Below, piece after piece: positions 8,372 through 15,518 of a stretch of DNA of 20,705 nucleotides. The stretch spans positions 1 through 20,705 of the forward strand of contig JBJSXF010000087.1 in the NCBI GenBank assembly GCA_046086225.1, written 5' to 3'. A model generated the notes under the pieces. That model did not search any database. It worked only from the letters and a program-made list of their open reading frames with translations, and had not been told where the DNA came from. Position numbers and translations under genes: made by a program. This DNA is from JBJSXF01 sp046086225. GTDB taxonomy: Bacteria; Actinomycetota; Acidimicrobiia; IMCC26256; PALSA-610. Within the stretch, counting starts at the first letter, position 1, and every line of letters starts with the position of its first letter.

Positions 8372-9313
8372 TCAGGTCAGCAGCGCACCGGCGGCGCGGT
8401 ACGGGTCGAGCTCGCGCGCCGCGACCGCGGCCACCGCCGCCTCGAACCGCTCACCCCGGCAGCGGTCGGCGGCCTGCTCGGCCAGCCGGGCCGCCACGAT
8501 CCCCCGCAGCTCGGCCCGGAGGCGATCGAGCCGCCGGGCTTCGGCCGTGCCCGTGCGCTCGAGGTGGGCGCGGTGCCGACGGATCTCGGCGAACAGCTCG
8601 TCGACCCCCTCGCCGGTTGTCGCCACGGTGCGCACGACGGGCGGAACCCAGTCGGGATTCCCCGACAGCTCGAGCATTCCCCGGAGATCGGCCACTGCGT
8701 CGTCGACGCCGGTCCGGTCGGCCTTGTTCACCACGAAGATGTCGGCGCCCTCGAGCAGGCCGGCCTTCGCGGCCTGCACGGCGTCGCCCCAGCCGGGGTT
8801 CACGACCACGACGACCGTGTCGGTGTGGCCCGCGACCTCGACCTCGACCTGCCCCACCCCGACCGTCTCCACGACGACCCAGGCCTTGCCCACGGCGTCG
8901 AGGACGCGAACGGCCTGCGGAGTCGAGAGGGCCAGCCCGCCGAGGTGCCCGCGGGACGCCATCGACCGGATGAACACCCCGGTATCGGTCGTGTGATGGT
9001 GCATGCGAACGCGATCGCCGAGGATGGCTCCGCCGCTGAAGGGGCTCGAGGGGTCGACGGCGAGGACCCCGACCTCGTCGCCGTCGGCCCGCAGCCGCAC
9101 GACGAGCGCGTCGGTGAGCGTCGACTTACCTGCACCCGGCGCACCGGTGATGCCGATCGTCCAGGCCCGACCCGTGCGACCGTGGAGCGCGGCCACGGCT
9201 TCACGCGCGCCGTCGCCACCCTGCTCGACGAGTGAGAGGACCTTGGCGATCGACCGGCGGTCGCCGACGAGGGCGCGCTCGGCGAGCTCGGTCGCGGATG
9301 CGGCGCCCGGCAC
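8372..9313 (-). CDS. meaB: MeaB/ArgK-type G3E GTPase, chaperone of B12-dependent acyl-CoA mutase
   Basis: A 313-residue P-loop GTPase that guards adenosylcobalamin-dependent mutases: it gates cofactor loading and removal of inactivated B12. Walker A is GAPGAGKST at 57-65. The family block VDPSSPFSGGAILGDRVRM follows near 85-105, then the switch region ETVGVGQVEVEVA and the guanine-specifying NKAD. An N-terminal helix (about 1-45) and a C-terminal dimerisation arm (about 255-313) complete the usual length. The start is taken as GTG 9313, eight bases past the Nfu stop, with no clear Shine-Dalgarno, so coupling to nfu is likely. The mutase it should serve may be the large subunit encoded at 18643-20250, about 9 kb away. 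No B12-binding subunit lies next to either gene. Confidence 0.93.
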   Translation of the reverse strand: MPGAASATELAERALVGDRRSIAKVLSLVEQGGDGAREAVAALHGRTGRAWTIGITGAPGAGKSTLTDALVVRLRADGDEVGVLAVDPSSPFSGGAILGDRVRMHHHTTDTGVFIRSMASRGHLGGLALSTPQAVRVLDAVGKAWVVVETVGVGQVEVEVAGHTDTVVVVVNPGWGDAVQAAKAGLLEGADIFVVNKADRTGVDDAVADLRGMLELSGNPDWVPPVVRTVATTGEGVDELFAEIRRHRAHLERTGTAEARRLDRLRAELRGIVAARLAEQAADRCRGERFEAAVAAVAARELDPYRAAGALLT

Positions 9314-9320
9314 GAGGGGC

Positions 9321-9566
9321 CTACTCGTCCGCCACGACCTCGGTGACGCCCGGGACGCGGTCCATGATGATCCGCTCGACTCCCGCCTTCAGCGTCATCG
9401 TCGAGACCGGGCAGGTGCCACACGCCCCGACGAGGCTCACGTGCACGACGCCGTCCTCGTCGATCCGGTTGTAGACGATGTCGCCCCCGTCGCTCTGGAG
9501 CGCGGGCCGGATCAGCTCGAGCGCCTCGAGCACGTCGGCTTCCATGGTGGCCAGGTCGGACGTCAT
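9321..9566 (-). CDS. Nfu/NifU C-terminal domain iron-sulfur carrier
   Basis: An 81-residue protein made of one Nfu domain. VLEALELIRPALQSDGGDI opens the domain, and CGTCPVSTMTLKAGVE carries the CxxC pair (about C49 and C52) that holds a bridging Fe-S cluster in a homodimer for delivery to apo-proteins. The start is decided by GGAGG at 9572-9576 (minus): it lies five bases before ATG 9566 but only two before ATG 9569, so 9566 is preferred. A GATACT hexamer at 9608-9613 (minus) could drive a leadered transcript of nfu and meaB, in contrast to the leaderless genes around it. Confidence 0.9.
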   Translation of the reverse strand: MTSDLATMEADVLEALELIRPALQSDGGDIVYNRIDEDGVVHVSLVGACGTCPVSTMTLKAGVERIIMDRVPGVTEVVADE

Positions 9567-9607
9567 CATTGCCTCCGTCGCGGCGCCCCGACGGGTCGCC
9601 GACTCCG

Positions 9608-9613
9608 AGTATC
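9608..9613 (-). promoter_or_regulatory. Candidate -10 element for the nfu-meaB unit
   Basis: GATACT on the minus strand, in the 61-base gap after murA, would give a leader of roughly 30-35 bases including the GGAGG site. No -35 match is evident, so the call is weak. Confidence 0.3.
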
Positions 9614-9630
9614 GCGCCCCGGAGCGCCGA

Positions 9631-10887
9631 TCACGGCACCCGGGTCACGTCAGCGCCGAGGGCGCGCAGCCGCCCGGCCAGATCGGGATAGCCCCGGTCG
9701 ATGTGCTCACCCTCGTGCACCACGGTCTCCCCCTCGGCGACCAACCCGGCGAGCACGAGCGCAGCCCCGGCCCGGACGTCGGACGCCTGCACGGGCGCAC
9801 CCGAGAGTCGCCCGACCCCCGAGACGATCACGTAGTGGTCCTCGGTCATCACGTCGGCGCCCATTCGGGCCAGCTCGTCGACGAAGAGGAAGCGACCGTC
9901 GTAGACGTTCTCGGCCACGAACGAACGGCCCTCGGCCACCGCGAGCGCAGCGACAGTCGGCGGCATGAGATCGGTCGGGAATCCGGGATGCGGCATCGTC
10001 CGGAGATCGGCGGCGCGCAGCGTGCCGTCGCTGCGGGCCCAGAGCCCATCGGCGGTCGCCGAGATCCGCATGCCCATCGCGCAGAGCTGCCGGACCACGG
10101 GATCGAGGTGCTCGGGCCGGACGCCGGTGAGCTCGACCTCGCCCCCGGCGATGCCGCAGGCCACCAGCAGGGTGCCCGCTTCGATGCGGTCGGCCATCAC
10201 CTCGTTGTCGGTGGGCGAGAGCTCCTCGACCCCTTCGATCGTGACGGTCGAGGAGCCGGCGCCGAGGACGTGGGCGCCCATGCGGTTGAGGAAGGAGGCC
10301 AGATCGGTGACCTCGGGCTCACGGGCCGCGTTCTCGATCACCGTCGTCCCCTTGGCAAGCACCGCCGCGCACATGAGGTTCTCGGTCGCGCCGACGCTCG
10401 GGAAGTCGAGCACGACCCGCGCCCCGTGGAGGACCTCGGCCTCGGTCTCTACGAAGCCGTGCGCGACCTCGACCCGGGCCCCCATCGCCTCGAGGCCGCG
10501 CAGGTGCATGTCGACCTTGCGACTGCCGATGCTGTCGCCGCCGGGAAGGGCGACGCGCGCCCGGCCGCACCGTGCCACCAGCGGACCGAGGACGTTGAAC
10601 GAGGCCCGCATCCGCGTCACCAGCTCGTAGGGCGCCTCGGGCACGATCTCCCCCGAGGCATCGACACGAACCGTGTCGGGTCCGGGACGCTCGACCGTCA
10701 CGCCCGTCGCCCGCAGCAGCTCGACCATGACATCGAGATCGACGACCGACGGCATGTTGCGCAGCGTGGTGACCCCGGGCGCGAGGAGCGCAGCAGCCAT
10801 CTGCTTGAGACCCGAGTTCTTGGTGGCGCCCGAGACCCGGACGGTCCCGGCGAGGGCCCCGCCGGGCCGCACGCGATAGGACGGCAT
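9631..10887 (-). CDS. murA: UDP-N-acetylglucosamine 1-carboxyvinyltransferase (MurA), Cys-to-Asp variant
   Basis: A 418-residue EPSP-synthase-fold enzyme that transfers enolpyruvate from PEP to UDP-GlcNAc, the first committed step of peptidoglycan synthesis in the cytosol. The N-terminal GATKNSGLKQM keeps the Lys-Asn pair (K23, N24) of the usual GAKN motif but with an extra Thr. The active-site loop reads LPGGDSIGSRKVDMHL: D118 stands where most MurA have the nucleophilic Cys of PGGCxIG. Mycobacterial MurA has the same Asp and is insensitive to fosfomycin. RPEHLDPVV and the C-terminal GYPDLAGRLRALGA are also typical. ATG 10887 fits family length and is preceded by TAGCCT at seven bases. A second murA elsewhere in the genome cannot be excluded. 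Confidence 0.92.
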   Translation of the reverse strand: MPSYRVRPGGALAGTVRVSGATKNSGLKQMAAALLAPGVTTLRNMPSVVDLDVMVELLRATGVTVERPGPDTVRVDASGEIVPEAPYELVTRMRASFNVLGPLVARCGRARVALPGGDSIGSRKVDMHLRGLEAMGARVEVAHGFVETEAEVLHGARVVLDFPSVGATENLMCAAVLAKGTTVIENAAREPEVTDLASFLNRMGAHVLGAGSSTVTIEGVEELSPTDNEVMADRIEAGTLLVACGIAGGEVELTGVRPEHLDPVVRQLCAMGMRISATADGLWARSDGTLRAADLRTMPHPGFPTDLMPPTVAALAVAEGRSFVAENVYDGRFLFVDELARMGADVMTEDHYVIVSGVGRLSGAPVQASDVRAGAALVLAGLVAEGETVVHEGEHIDRGYPDLAGRLRALGADVTRVP

Positions 10888-10894
10888 AGGAGCG

Positions 10895-10900
10895 AGGCTA
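10895..10900 (-). promoter_or_regulatory. Leaderless -10 element of murA, overlapping the upstream stop codon
   Basis: TAGCCT on the minus strand ends seven bases before ATG 10887. Its first three bases are the TAG stop codon of the crotonase-like gene. Confidence 0.55.
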
Positions 10901-11716
10901 CCGACCCTCGTACCGGGGCGGTCGCTGCTCGACCACGGCAGCGATGGCCTCCCGCATGTCGGCCGAGCGCAGGCACGGACCCTGCGCCTCGGCCTCGACG
11001 ACGAGCCCTTCGCGCACCGGGAGCCGGTCGGCGGCGGCGACCGCCCGCTTCGCGCCCTGCACCGCGAGCGGCGGCTGGGCGGCGATGAGCGACGCGAGCG
11101 CATCGGCGGCGCCGGTGAGCGCATCGGCGTCGACGAGCTGCTCGCAGAGCCCGATGCGGTACGACTCCTCGGCGTCGATGCGGGCCGCGGTCCAGATCAG
11201 CTCCTTGGCCTTGCCCGCGCCGACGACGCGCGGCAGCCGCTGCGTGCCGCCGAGGTCGGGGAGGATGCCGTACCGGTGCTCGAGCAGCCCGACGACGGTG
11301 CCCCGGGCGAAGATGCGGATGTCGCAGGCCAGCGCGAGCTGCAGCCCCGCACCGAGCGCGTAGCCGTGCACCGCCGCGATGGTCGGGTAGCGCGCCTCCT
11401 CCAGCCACGTGTACGAGTCCTGGGCCCGCAGGATCGCGGCGACGGCCGGATCCTCGTGCCGGGCCGTGCCCGCCTCGGGCTCACTCAGGCCGCCACCCGA
11501 CGTGAAGACGGTCGTGTCGATGCCCGAGGAGAACGCCCGGCCGTTACCGCTCACGACGAGCACCCGGATGTCCGGGTCGTCGCGAACCGCGTCGCCCAAC
11601 TCGCGCATCTCGTCCCACATGCGGATCGAGAAGGCATTGAGCAGGTCGGGACGGTTCAGGCGGAGCCGGGCGACGTCGCCGTCGCGGGTGAACTCGAGGG
11701 TCTCGAAATCGGCCAC
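10898..11716 (-). CDS. Crotonase-fold protein (enoyl-CoA hydratase/isomerase family, atypical active site)
   Basis: A 272-residue crotonase-superfamily protein, with RVLVVSGNGRAFSSGID as the oxyanion-hole region and GYALGAGLQLALACDIRIF as the second. The first catalytic Glu of true hydratases is replaced by Q126 (GLQLA). E146 and D154 (LLEHRYGILPD) align with Glu196 and Asp204 of rat delta3,5-delta2,4-dienoyl-CoA isomerase, while Q126 sits at its Asp176. Hydration is therefore doubtful, and an isomerase-like or other crotonase reaction is more likely. The start is taken as GTG 11716 (VADFETLEFTRDG), six bases after TACCGT at 11723-11728. ATG 11737 would add seven residues and lies upstream of that hexamer. 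It sits between an alpha/beta hydrolase gene and murA, on the same strand as both. Confidence 0.85.
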   Translation of the reverse strand: MADFETLEFTRDGDVARLRLNRPDLLNAFSIRMWDEMRELGDAVRDDPDIRVLVVSGNGRAFSSGIDTTVFTSGGGLSEPEAGTARHEDPAVAAILRAQDSYTWLEEARYPTIAAVHGYALGAGLQLALACDIRIFARGTVVGLLEHRYGILPDLGGTQRLPRVVGAGKAKELIWTAARIDAEESYRIGLCEQLVDADALTGAADALASLIAAQPPLAVQGAKRAVAAADRLPVREGLVVEAEAQGPCLRSADMREAIAAVVEQRPPRYEGR

Positions 11717-11722
11717 GCCCGA

Positions 11723-11728
11723 ACGGTA
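11723..11728 (-). promoter_or_regulatory. Leaderless -10 candidate of the crotonase-like gene
   Basis: TACCGT on the minus strand ends six bases before GTG 11716, with no Shine-Dalgarno. It supports the GTG start over ATG 11737. Confidence 0.4.
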
Positions 11729-11780
11729 CCGGGCCATCGGGCCGACACCGGCTGCGGCCGGGCCGCCGCCGCGGCGCGGG

Positions 11781-12416
11781 TCAGGGAGCCGGGAGGCCGA
11801 GCACGAACGCGACGACCGCGGCGGCGACGTCGACGAGCACGCCGTCGGGGTCGAGTCCGCTCGACCGCAGCGGCCGGAAGCCGTGATCGCCGGAATCGAC
11901 CCAGTGGAAGGTGACCCGGCCCGGGATCGCCGCTGCTGCGGCCCGCAGCTCGTCGGGTGAGCCGAACGAGTCACGGGTGCCCTGGGCGAAGAGCACCGGA
12001 GCGGTGAGCGCGCCGAAGTGCTCGACCCGCAATCGGTCGGGCTTGCCCGGCGGGTGAAGCGGATAGCCGAGCAACGCGCAGCCGAGCGCGCCCCCGTCGG
12101 CCGCGGCCATCGAGCAGTAGCGCCCGCCCATCGAGCGGCCGCCCAGCACCAGGCGCTCACGGGGGAGGCCCGTGCGGGAGGCGAGACGCCGGATCGCGTC
12201 CTCGACGGCGGCGGCGAGCACCGGCGGCCGGTCGGGTGCCTTGCGCCCGGCGATCCGGTACGGGAAATCGAAGCGGAGCGATGGCACTCCCACCCCGGCC
12301 AGCGCATCGGCCACCGCGGCCAGGGCGGGGGCCTGCCGATCGGAGCCCGCGCCGTGAGCGAGGAGGACCGCCCGGTCGGCCCCCCGCCGGGGTCCGGCGA
12401 AGGTATCGGCCGTCAT
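11781..12416 (-). CDS. Small alpha/beta hydrolase (KANL3/Tex30-type, dienelactone hydrolase-like)
   Basis: A 211-residue cytosolic serine hydrolase. LLAHGAGSDRQAP (18-30) is the oxyanion loop, followed by the signature FDFPYRIAGRK (49-59). GGRSMGGRYCSM provides the nucleophile S95, GTRDSFG the acid D149 and DSGDHGF the base H178, so the triad is complete and in order. The family is small (about 200-220 residues), lacks a lid domain and has no settled substrate. ATG 12416 overlaps the TGA of the S9 peptidase gene (ATGA), so the two hydrolases are translationally coupled. Confidence 0.88.
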   Translation of the reverse strand: MTADTFAGPRRGADRAVLLAHGAGSDRQAPALAAVADALAGVGVPSLRFDFPYRIAGRKAPDRPPVLAAAVEDAIRRLASRTGLPRERLVLGGRSMGGRYCSMAAADGGALGCALLGYPLHPPGKPDRLRVEHFGALTAPVLFAQGTRDSFGSPDELRAAAAAIPGRVTFHWVDSGDHGFRPLRSSGLDPDGVLVDVAAAVVAFVLGLPAP

Positions 12417-14146
12417 CCCAGTCGTCGCCGCAGGAAGTCCTCGAGTCGCGACCATTCCTCGACGACCGTCTCGGCGCGCCGCCACCCGTGGCCCTCCCCG
12501 GCGAACACGTGGCGCTCGACGGGGGTGCCCGCCGTGGCGATCGCCGCGGCCAGCGCCTCGGACTGCTCGGCGGGCACGACCGCGTCGTCGCTCCCGTGGA
12601 ACAGGAGCACGGGCACGCGGATCCGGGCCGCCGCAGTGATCGGCGAACGCTCGACATAGGTCGGGCGCGCCGCCGGGAGCGGGCCCACGAGCCGGCCGGT
12701 GTAGCCCGACTCGAACCGGTGCGTGGTGGCGTCGAGCGCGAGCAGATCGGTGACGGGGTAGAGCGCGACGACCGCGGCGACGAGCTGCGGGTGCCGGGCG
12801 GCCACGCCGAGGACCGTGAACCCGCCCGCACTGCCCCCCATCACGACGACCCGCCCGGGGTCGCCCCACCCCTCGCGGGTCGCGTGCCGGATCCCGGCCG
12901 CGACGTCGGCGACGTCGTGCTCGCCCCACTGGCCGTCGAGCGCGTCGCGGAACTCGTCGCCGTAGCCGCTCGAGCCACGATGGTTCGGCTGGAGCACCGC
13001 CCAACCCCGCTCGACCAGCGCTTGGACGCGCGGGTTCCAGTCGGCAAGGGCCTGGCTCGTCGGCCCCCCGTGGACCAGGACGACCAGGCCGGGTTGCCCG
13101 TCCGGCACCGACGGTCGCCAGAGGAGACCGGGAACGGTCGTCGAACCCGAGCGCCAGGACACCGCCCGCGGCTCGACGAGACCGGCCGCCTCGAAGCCGC
13201 CGACCGGGCCGCGGGCGACGACCCGCCGCGACGACCCGTTGGGCGCGAGCACCGTGACCCCCGGCGCAGTGACGGCACCCGAGCGGATGCACACGATGCC
13301 GGCCGCACCCCAGTCGAGCCCGCGGTGCCAGCCCTTCGAGAGGTCGCGGGCCGAACGCCGACCCGGCGCCCCGACGACGAGCCGGCCGAAACCCGCCTCG
13401 TTCCGGCACCAGACGACCTCCTCGCCGTCGGGTGACCAGGCCCACGCCCGTGCCCCCGGTGACCACGCGGGCTCGCCGTGCTCGTGCTCCTCGTCGAGCA
13501 CGACGGCATCGTCGAGCCACAGGCGCTGACCGCGGAGGTACCCCAGCCGACCCGTCACCGAGTAGCGCGGCTGACCGCACCCCGACCCGGAGGCCACCGT
13601 TCGGACCGTGCCGTCGACAGCACGCTCCACCACCCGGGAATCGACCCAGGGGACCGCCGGGAGATCCCATTCGTGCCAGGCGAGCCGACCGTCGGGCGCC
13701 CAGGCCGGATCCCACGCGAAATCGGCCCGCGAGACGCGGACGGGCCACGCCGAGCCGTCGAGCGGCACGGCGACCACGTCGCACGCGTCGCCCCGGTCGA
13801 TCACGCAGGCGACGGTGCCGTCGGGTCCGATCGCCGGCCCGGACGCCCGTCCCTCGGTCGTGAGCACCCGGAGTCGCCCGCCGGTCGCGGCGACCACCCC
13901 GAGGCGGCCCGCCTCGTCGGCGACCACGAGCTCGTCGTCGGAGGCCCAGGCGAAGCCCCCGCTCGCGCCGGTGTCACCGGTGACCACCAGGGGCGGGCCC
14001 GAGCCGTCGAACGGGGCCGCGACCAGCTCGGTTCGGCCGTCGGTCGTCTCCAACCAGGCCAGACGGGCGCCGGACGGCGACCAGCGGGGGTCGGAGAGCA
14101 CCCGGGAGCGGGCGACCATCCGGGCGGAGATCCGGGGCGGAGCCAC
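12413..14146 (-). CDS. S9-family prolyl oligopeptidase / acylaminoacyl-peptidase-like serine peptidase
   Basis: A 577-residue protein with an N-terminal beta-propeller (about 15-325, repeated blades such as DPRWSPSGARLAWLE and EPAWSPGARAWAWSPDGEE). It is followed by an alpha/beta-hydrolase domain from about 330. The catalytic triad is S439 in MGGSAGGF, D521 in HGSDDAVVP and H553 in EGHGW, with the oxyanion motif HGGPTSQ near 359. Such enzymes cut short peptides, often removing acylated or dipeptide N-terminal ends, because the propeller excludes folded proteins. No signal peptide is visible, so the enzyme is presumably cytosolic. The GTG at 14146 is supported by TAGCGT six bases upstream. It heads a coupled pair with the small hydrolase. 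Confidence 0.9.
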   Translation of the reverse strand: MAPPRISARMVARSRVLSDPRWSPSGARLAWLETTDGRTELVAAPFDGSGPPLVVTGDTGASGGFAWASDDELVVADEAGRLGVVAATGGRLRVLTTEGRASGPAIGPDGTVACVIDRGDACDVVAVPLDGSAWPVRVSRADFAWDPAWAPDGRLAWHEWDLPAVPWVDSRVVERAVDGTVRTVASGSGCGQPRYSVTGRLGYLRGQRLWLDDAVVLDEEHEHGEPAWSPGARAWAWSPDGEEVVWCRNEAGFGRLVVGAPGRRSARDLSKGWHRGLDWGAAGIVCIRSGAVTAPGVTVLAPNGSSRRVVARGPVGGFEAAGLVEPRAVSWRSGSTTVPGLLWRPSVPDGQPGLVVLVHGGPTSQALADWNPRVQALVERGWAVLQPNHRGSSGYGDEFRDALDGQWGEHDVADVAAGIRHATREGWGDPGRVVVMGGSAGGFTVLGVAARHPQLVAAVVALYPVTDLLALDATTHRFESGYTGRLVGPLPAARPTYVERSPITAAARIRVPVLLFHGSDDAVVPAEQSEALAAAIATAGTPVERHVFAGEGHGWRRAETVVEEWSRLEDFLRRRLG

Positions 14147-14152
14147 GGCCGC

Positions 14153-14158
14153 ACGCTA
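14153..14158 (-). promoter_or_regulatory. Leaderless -10 element of the S9 peptidase gene
   Basis: TAGCGT on the minus strand ends six bases before GTG 14146. It is embedded in GGTAGCGTGCG, the same string as upstream of the enoyl-CoA hydratase gene. Confidence 0.5.
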
Positions 14159-14162
14159 CCGA

Positions 14163-14179
14163 CCGGGTCGCCGACCCGG
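14163..14179. repeat. Perfect 7-bp inverted repeat in the divergent S9/GT4 intergenic region
   Basis: CCGGGTC at 14163-14169 and GACCCGG at 14173-14179 are separated by GCC. It lies just upstream of the -10 of the S9 peptidase gene and upstream of the glycosyltransferase promoter candidate, so it could be an operator for one or both. In DNA this GC-rich such palindromes also arise by chance. Confidence 0.35.
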
Positions 14180-14186
14180 GGTGGGC

Positions 14187-14216
14187 TTGCCTCGGGGGGG
14201 CCCCGCCCTCCATCCT
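14187..14216 (+). promoter_or_regulatory. Candidate promoter of the glycosyltransferase cluster
   Basis: TTGCCT (14187-14192) and CATCCT (14211-14216) are 18 bases apart, and the second lies nine bases before ATG 14226. A GAAGG at 14219-14223 is only two bases from the ATG, too close for a normal Shine-Dalgarno, so a near-leaderless transcript is more likely. The -10 lacks the first T, so confidence is low. Confidence 0.35.
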
Positions 14217-14225
14217 TGAAGGTTC

Positions 14226-15518
14226 ATGCCCTCCCTCCCGCCTGCCTCGTCGCGCCCGCTGCGCATCGCCTACTTCGTCTACCGCGGCAACCCCCATTGC
14301 GGCGGTCAGGGCGTCTACAGCCGCCACCTCACCCGGGAGCTCGCGGGCCTGGGCCACGACGTCACGATGTTCGCGAGTCCCCCCTGGCCGATCGCCGACG
14401 ACCCGGTGCGCCTGGAGAAGATCCCGAGCCTCGACCTCTACAAGCGCGAGAACCCGTTCCGGGTGCCGTGGCCGCACGAGTTCCGCACCCGGGAGGACGT
14501 GGAGGAGTTCGCCATCATGTCGGCGGCGGGCTACCCCGAGCCTTACGCGTTCAGCCGACGGGTGTATGCGCATCTCCGCGACCGTCGGCCCGAGTTCGAC
14601 CTCGTGCACGACAACCAGTGCCTCGGCCGGGGCCTCCTCGGCTTCGTCCGCGACGGCTGGCCGTTCGTGCACACCCTGCACCACCCGATCACCGTCGACC
14701 GCGACCTCGACCTCGCCCACGCGTCGAATCCGCTGCGCAAGCTCACGCTGCGGCGCTGGTACGGCTTCCTCGGCATGCAGATGGAGGTCGCCCGCCAACT
14801 GCCCCGCCACCTCACCGTGTCGGAGAACTCGAAGCGCGACATCGTCGCCCAGATGGGCGTGCGGCCCGAAACCCTGCACGTGGTGCCGGTCGGCGTCGAC
14901 CAGCAGCAGTTCCGCCCGATGCCGAACGTGAAGCGGGTCCCCGGCCGCCTCATGACCACGGCGAGCGCCGACGTGCCGCTGAAGGGCCTCACGTACCTGA
15001 TCGAGGCGCTGGCCAAAGTACGGGCCGAGCGGAGCGACGCCCACCTCGTGGTGATCGGCCGGCCCCGCCACAAGTCCGCCGTGCCCGCCCAGCTGAAGCG
15101 GCTCGGGCTCGAGGGCGCGGTCGAGTTCGTGAGCGGCGTGTCCGACGAGCGGATCGTCGAGCTCTACGCCGAAGCCGAGTTGGCCGTCGTCCCCTCGCTC
15201 TACGAGGGCTTCTCCCTCCCCGCGATCGAGGCGATGGCCTGCGGGGTGCCTCTGGTGGCGACCACCGGCGGCGCCCTCCCCGAGGTCGTCGGCCCCGACG
15301 GCGAGAGCGCGCTCACCGTCGCCCCGGGTGACGCCGACGCCCTCGCCCAGCGCATCATCGACGGTCTCGCCGACCCCGAACTGCGGGCCCGCCTCGGCGA
15401 GCGGGGTCGTTCCCGGGTACTCGACCGCTTCACCTGGCGCCGAACCGCCGAAGGAACCGCCGAGCACTACTACCTCGAACTCGAGGCCCACGAGCGCGCG
15501 AGGCGCGACGCGTGCTGA
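14226..15518 (+). CDS. GT4-family glycosyltransferase
   Basis: A 430-residue GT-B retaining glycosyltransferase of family 4, expected to be cytosolic or peripherally membrane-bound and to use a nucleotide sugar. The N-domain opens with RIAYFVYRGNPHCGGQGVY (13-31), whose GGQG loop is the acceptor-side glycine motif. The C-domain begins near SADVPLKGLTYLIEAL (247-262), with K253 a candidate phosphate-binding residue. The donor site is YEGFSLPAIEAMACGVP (326-342), with the EX7E glutamates E327 and E335. The middle HHPITVDRDL and TVSENSKRDI are typical of actinobacterial members. Its stop overlaps the GTG of the following methyltransferase gene (GTGCTGA), the first of two overlaps that bind three genes together. 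The sugar and acceptor are unknown. Confidence 0.9.
   Translation: MPSLPPASSRPLRIAYFVYRGNPHCGGQGVYSRHLTRELAGLGHDVTMFASPPWPIADDPVRLEKIPSLDLYKRENPFRVPWPHEFRTREDVEEFAIMSAAGYPEPYAFSRRVYAHLRDRRPEFDLVHDNQCLGRGLLGFVRDGWPFVHTLHHPITVDRDLDLAHASNPLRKLTLRRWYGFLGMQMEVARQLPRHLTVSENSKRDIVAQMGVRPETLHVVPVGVDQQQFRPMPNVKRVPGRLMTTASADVPLKGLTYLIEALAKVRAERSDAHLVVIGRPRHKSAVPAQLKRLGLEGAVEFVSGVSDERIVELYAEAELAVVPSLYEGFSLPAIEAMACGVPLVATTGGALPEVVGPDGESALTVAPGDADALAQRIIDGLADPELRARLGERGRSRVLDRFTWRRTAEGTAEHYYLELEAHERARRDAC

Noticed and set aside
7568..9235. A 555-codon plus-strand frame opposite the enoyl-CoA hydratase and meaB genes
   Set aside because: Both strands cannot be the real gene here; the minus strand shows intact crotonase and GTPase motifs, the plus strand none.
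9478..11088. A 536-codon plus-strand frame opposite murA
   Set aside because: It is antisense to a clear MurA, rich in His/Arg/Gly and without recognisable motifs.
11717..12307. N-terminal extension of the crotonase-like protein to an upstream start
   Set aside because: The extra residues are antisense-like or out-of-frame readings of the hydrolase gene; the family begins at about 11716.
13478..15331. A 617-codon plus-strand frame crossing the S9 and GT4 genes
   Set aside because: It spans the divergent intergenic region and two well-supported genes and has low-complexity content typical of shadows in GC-rich DNA.
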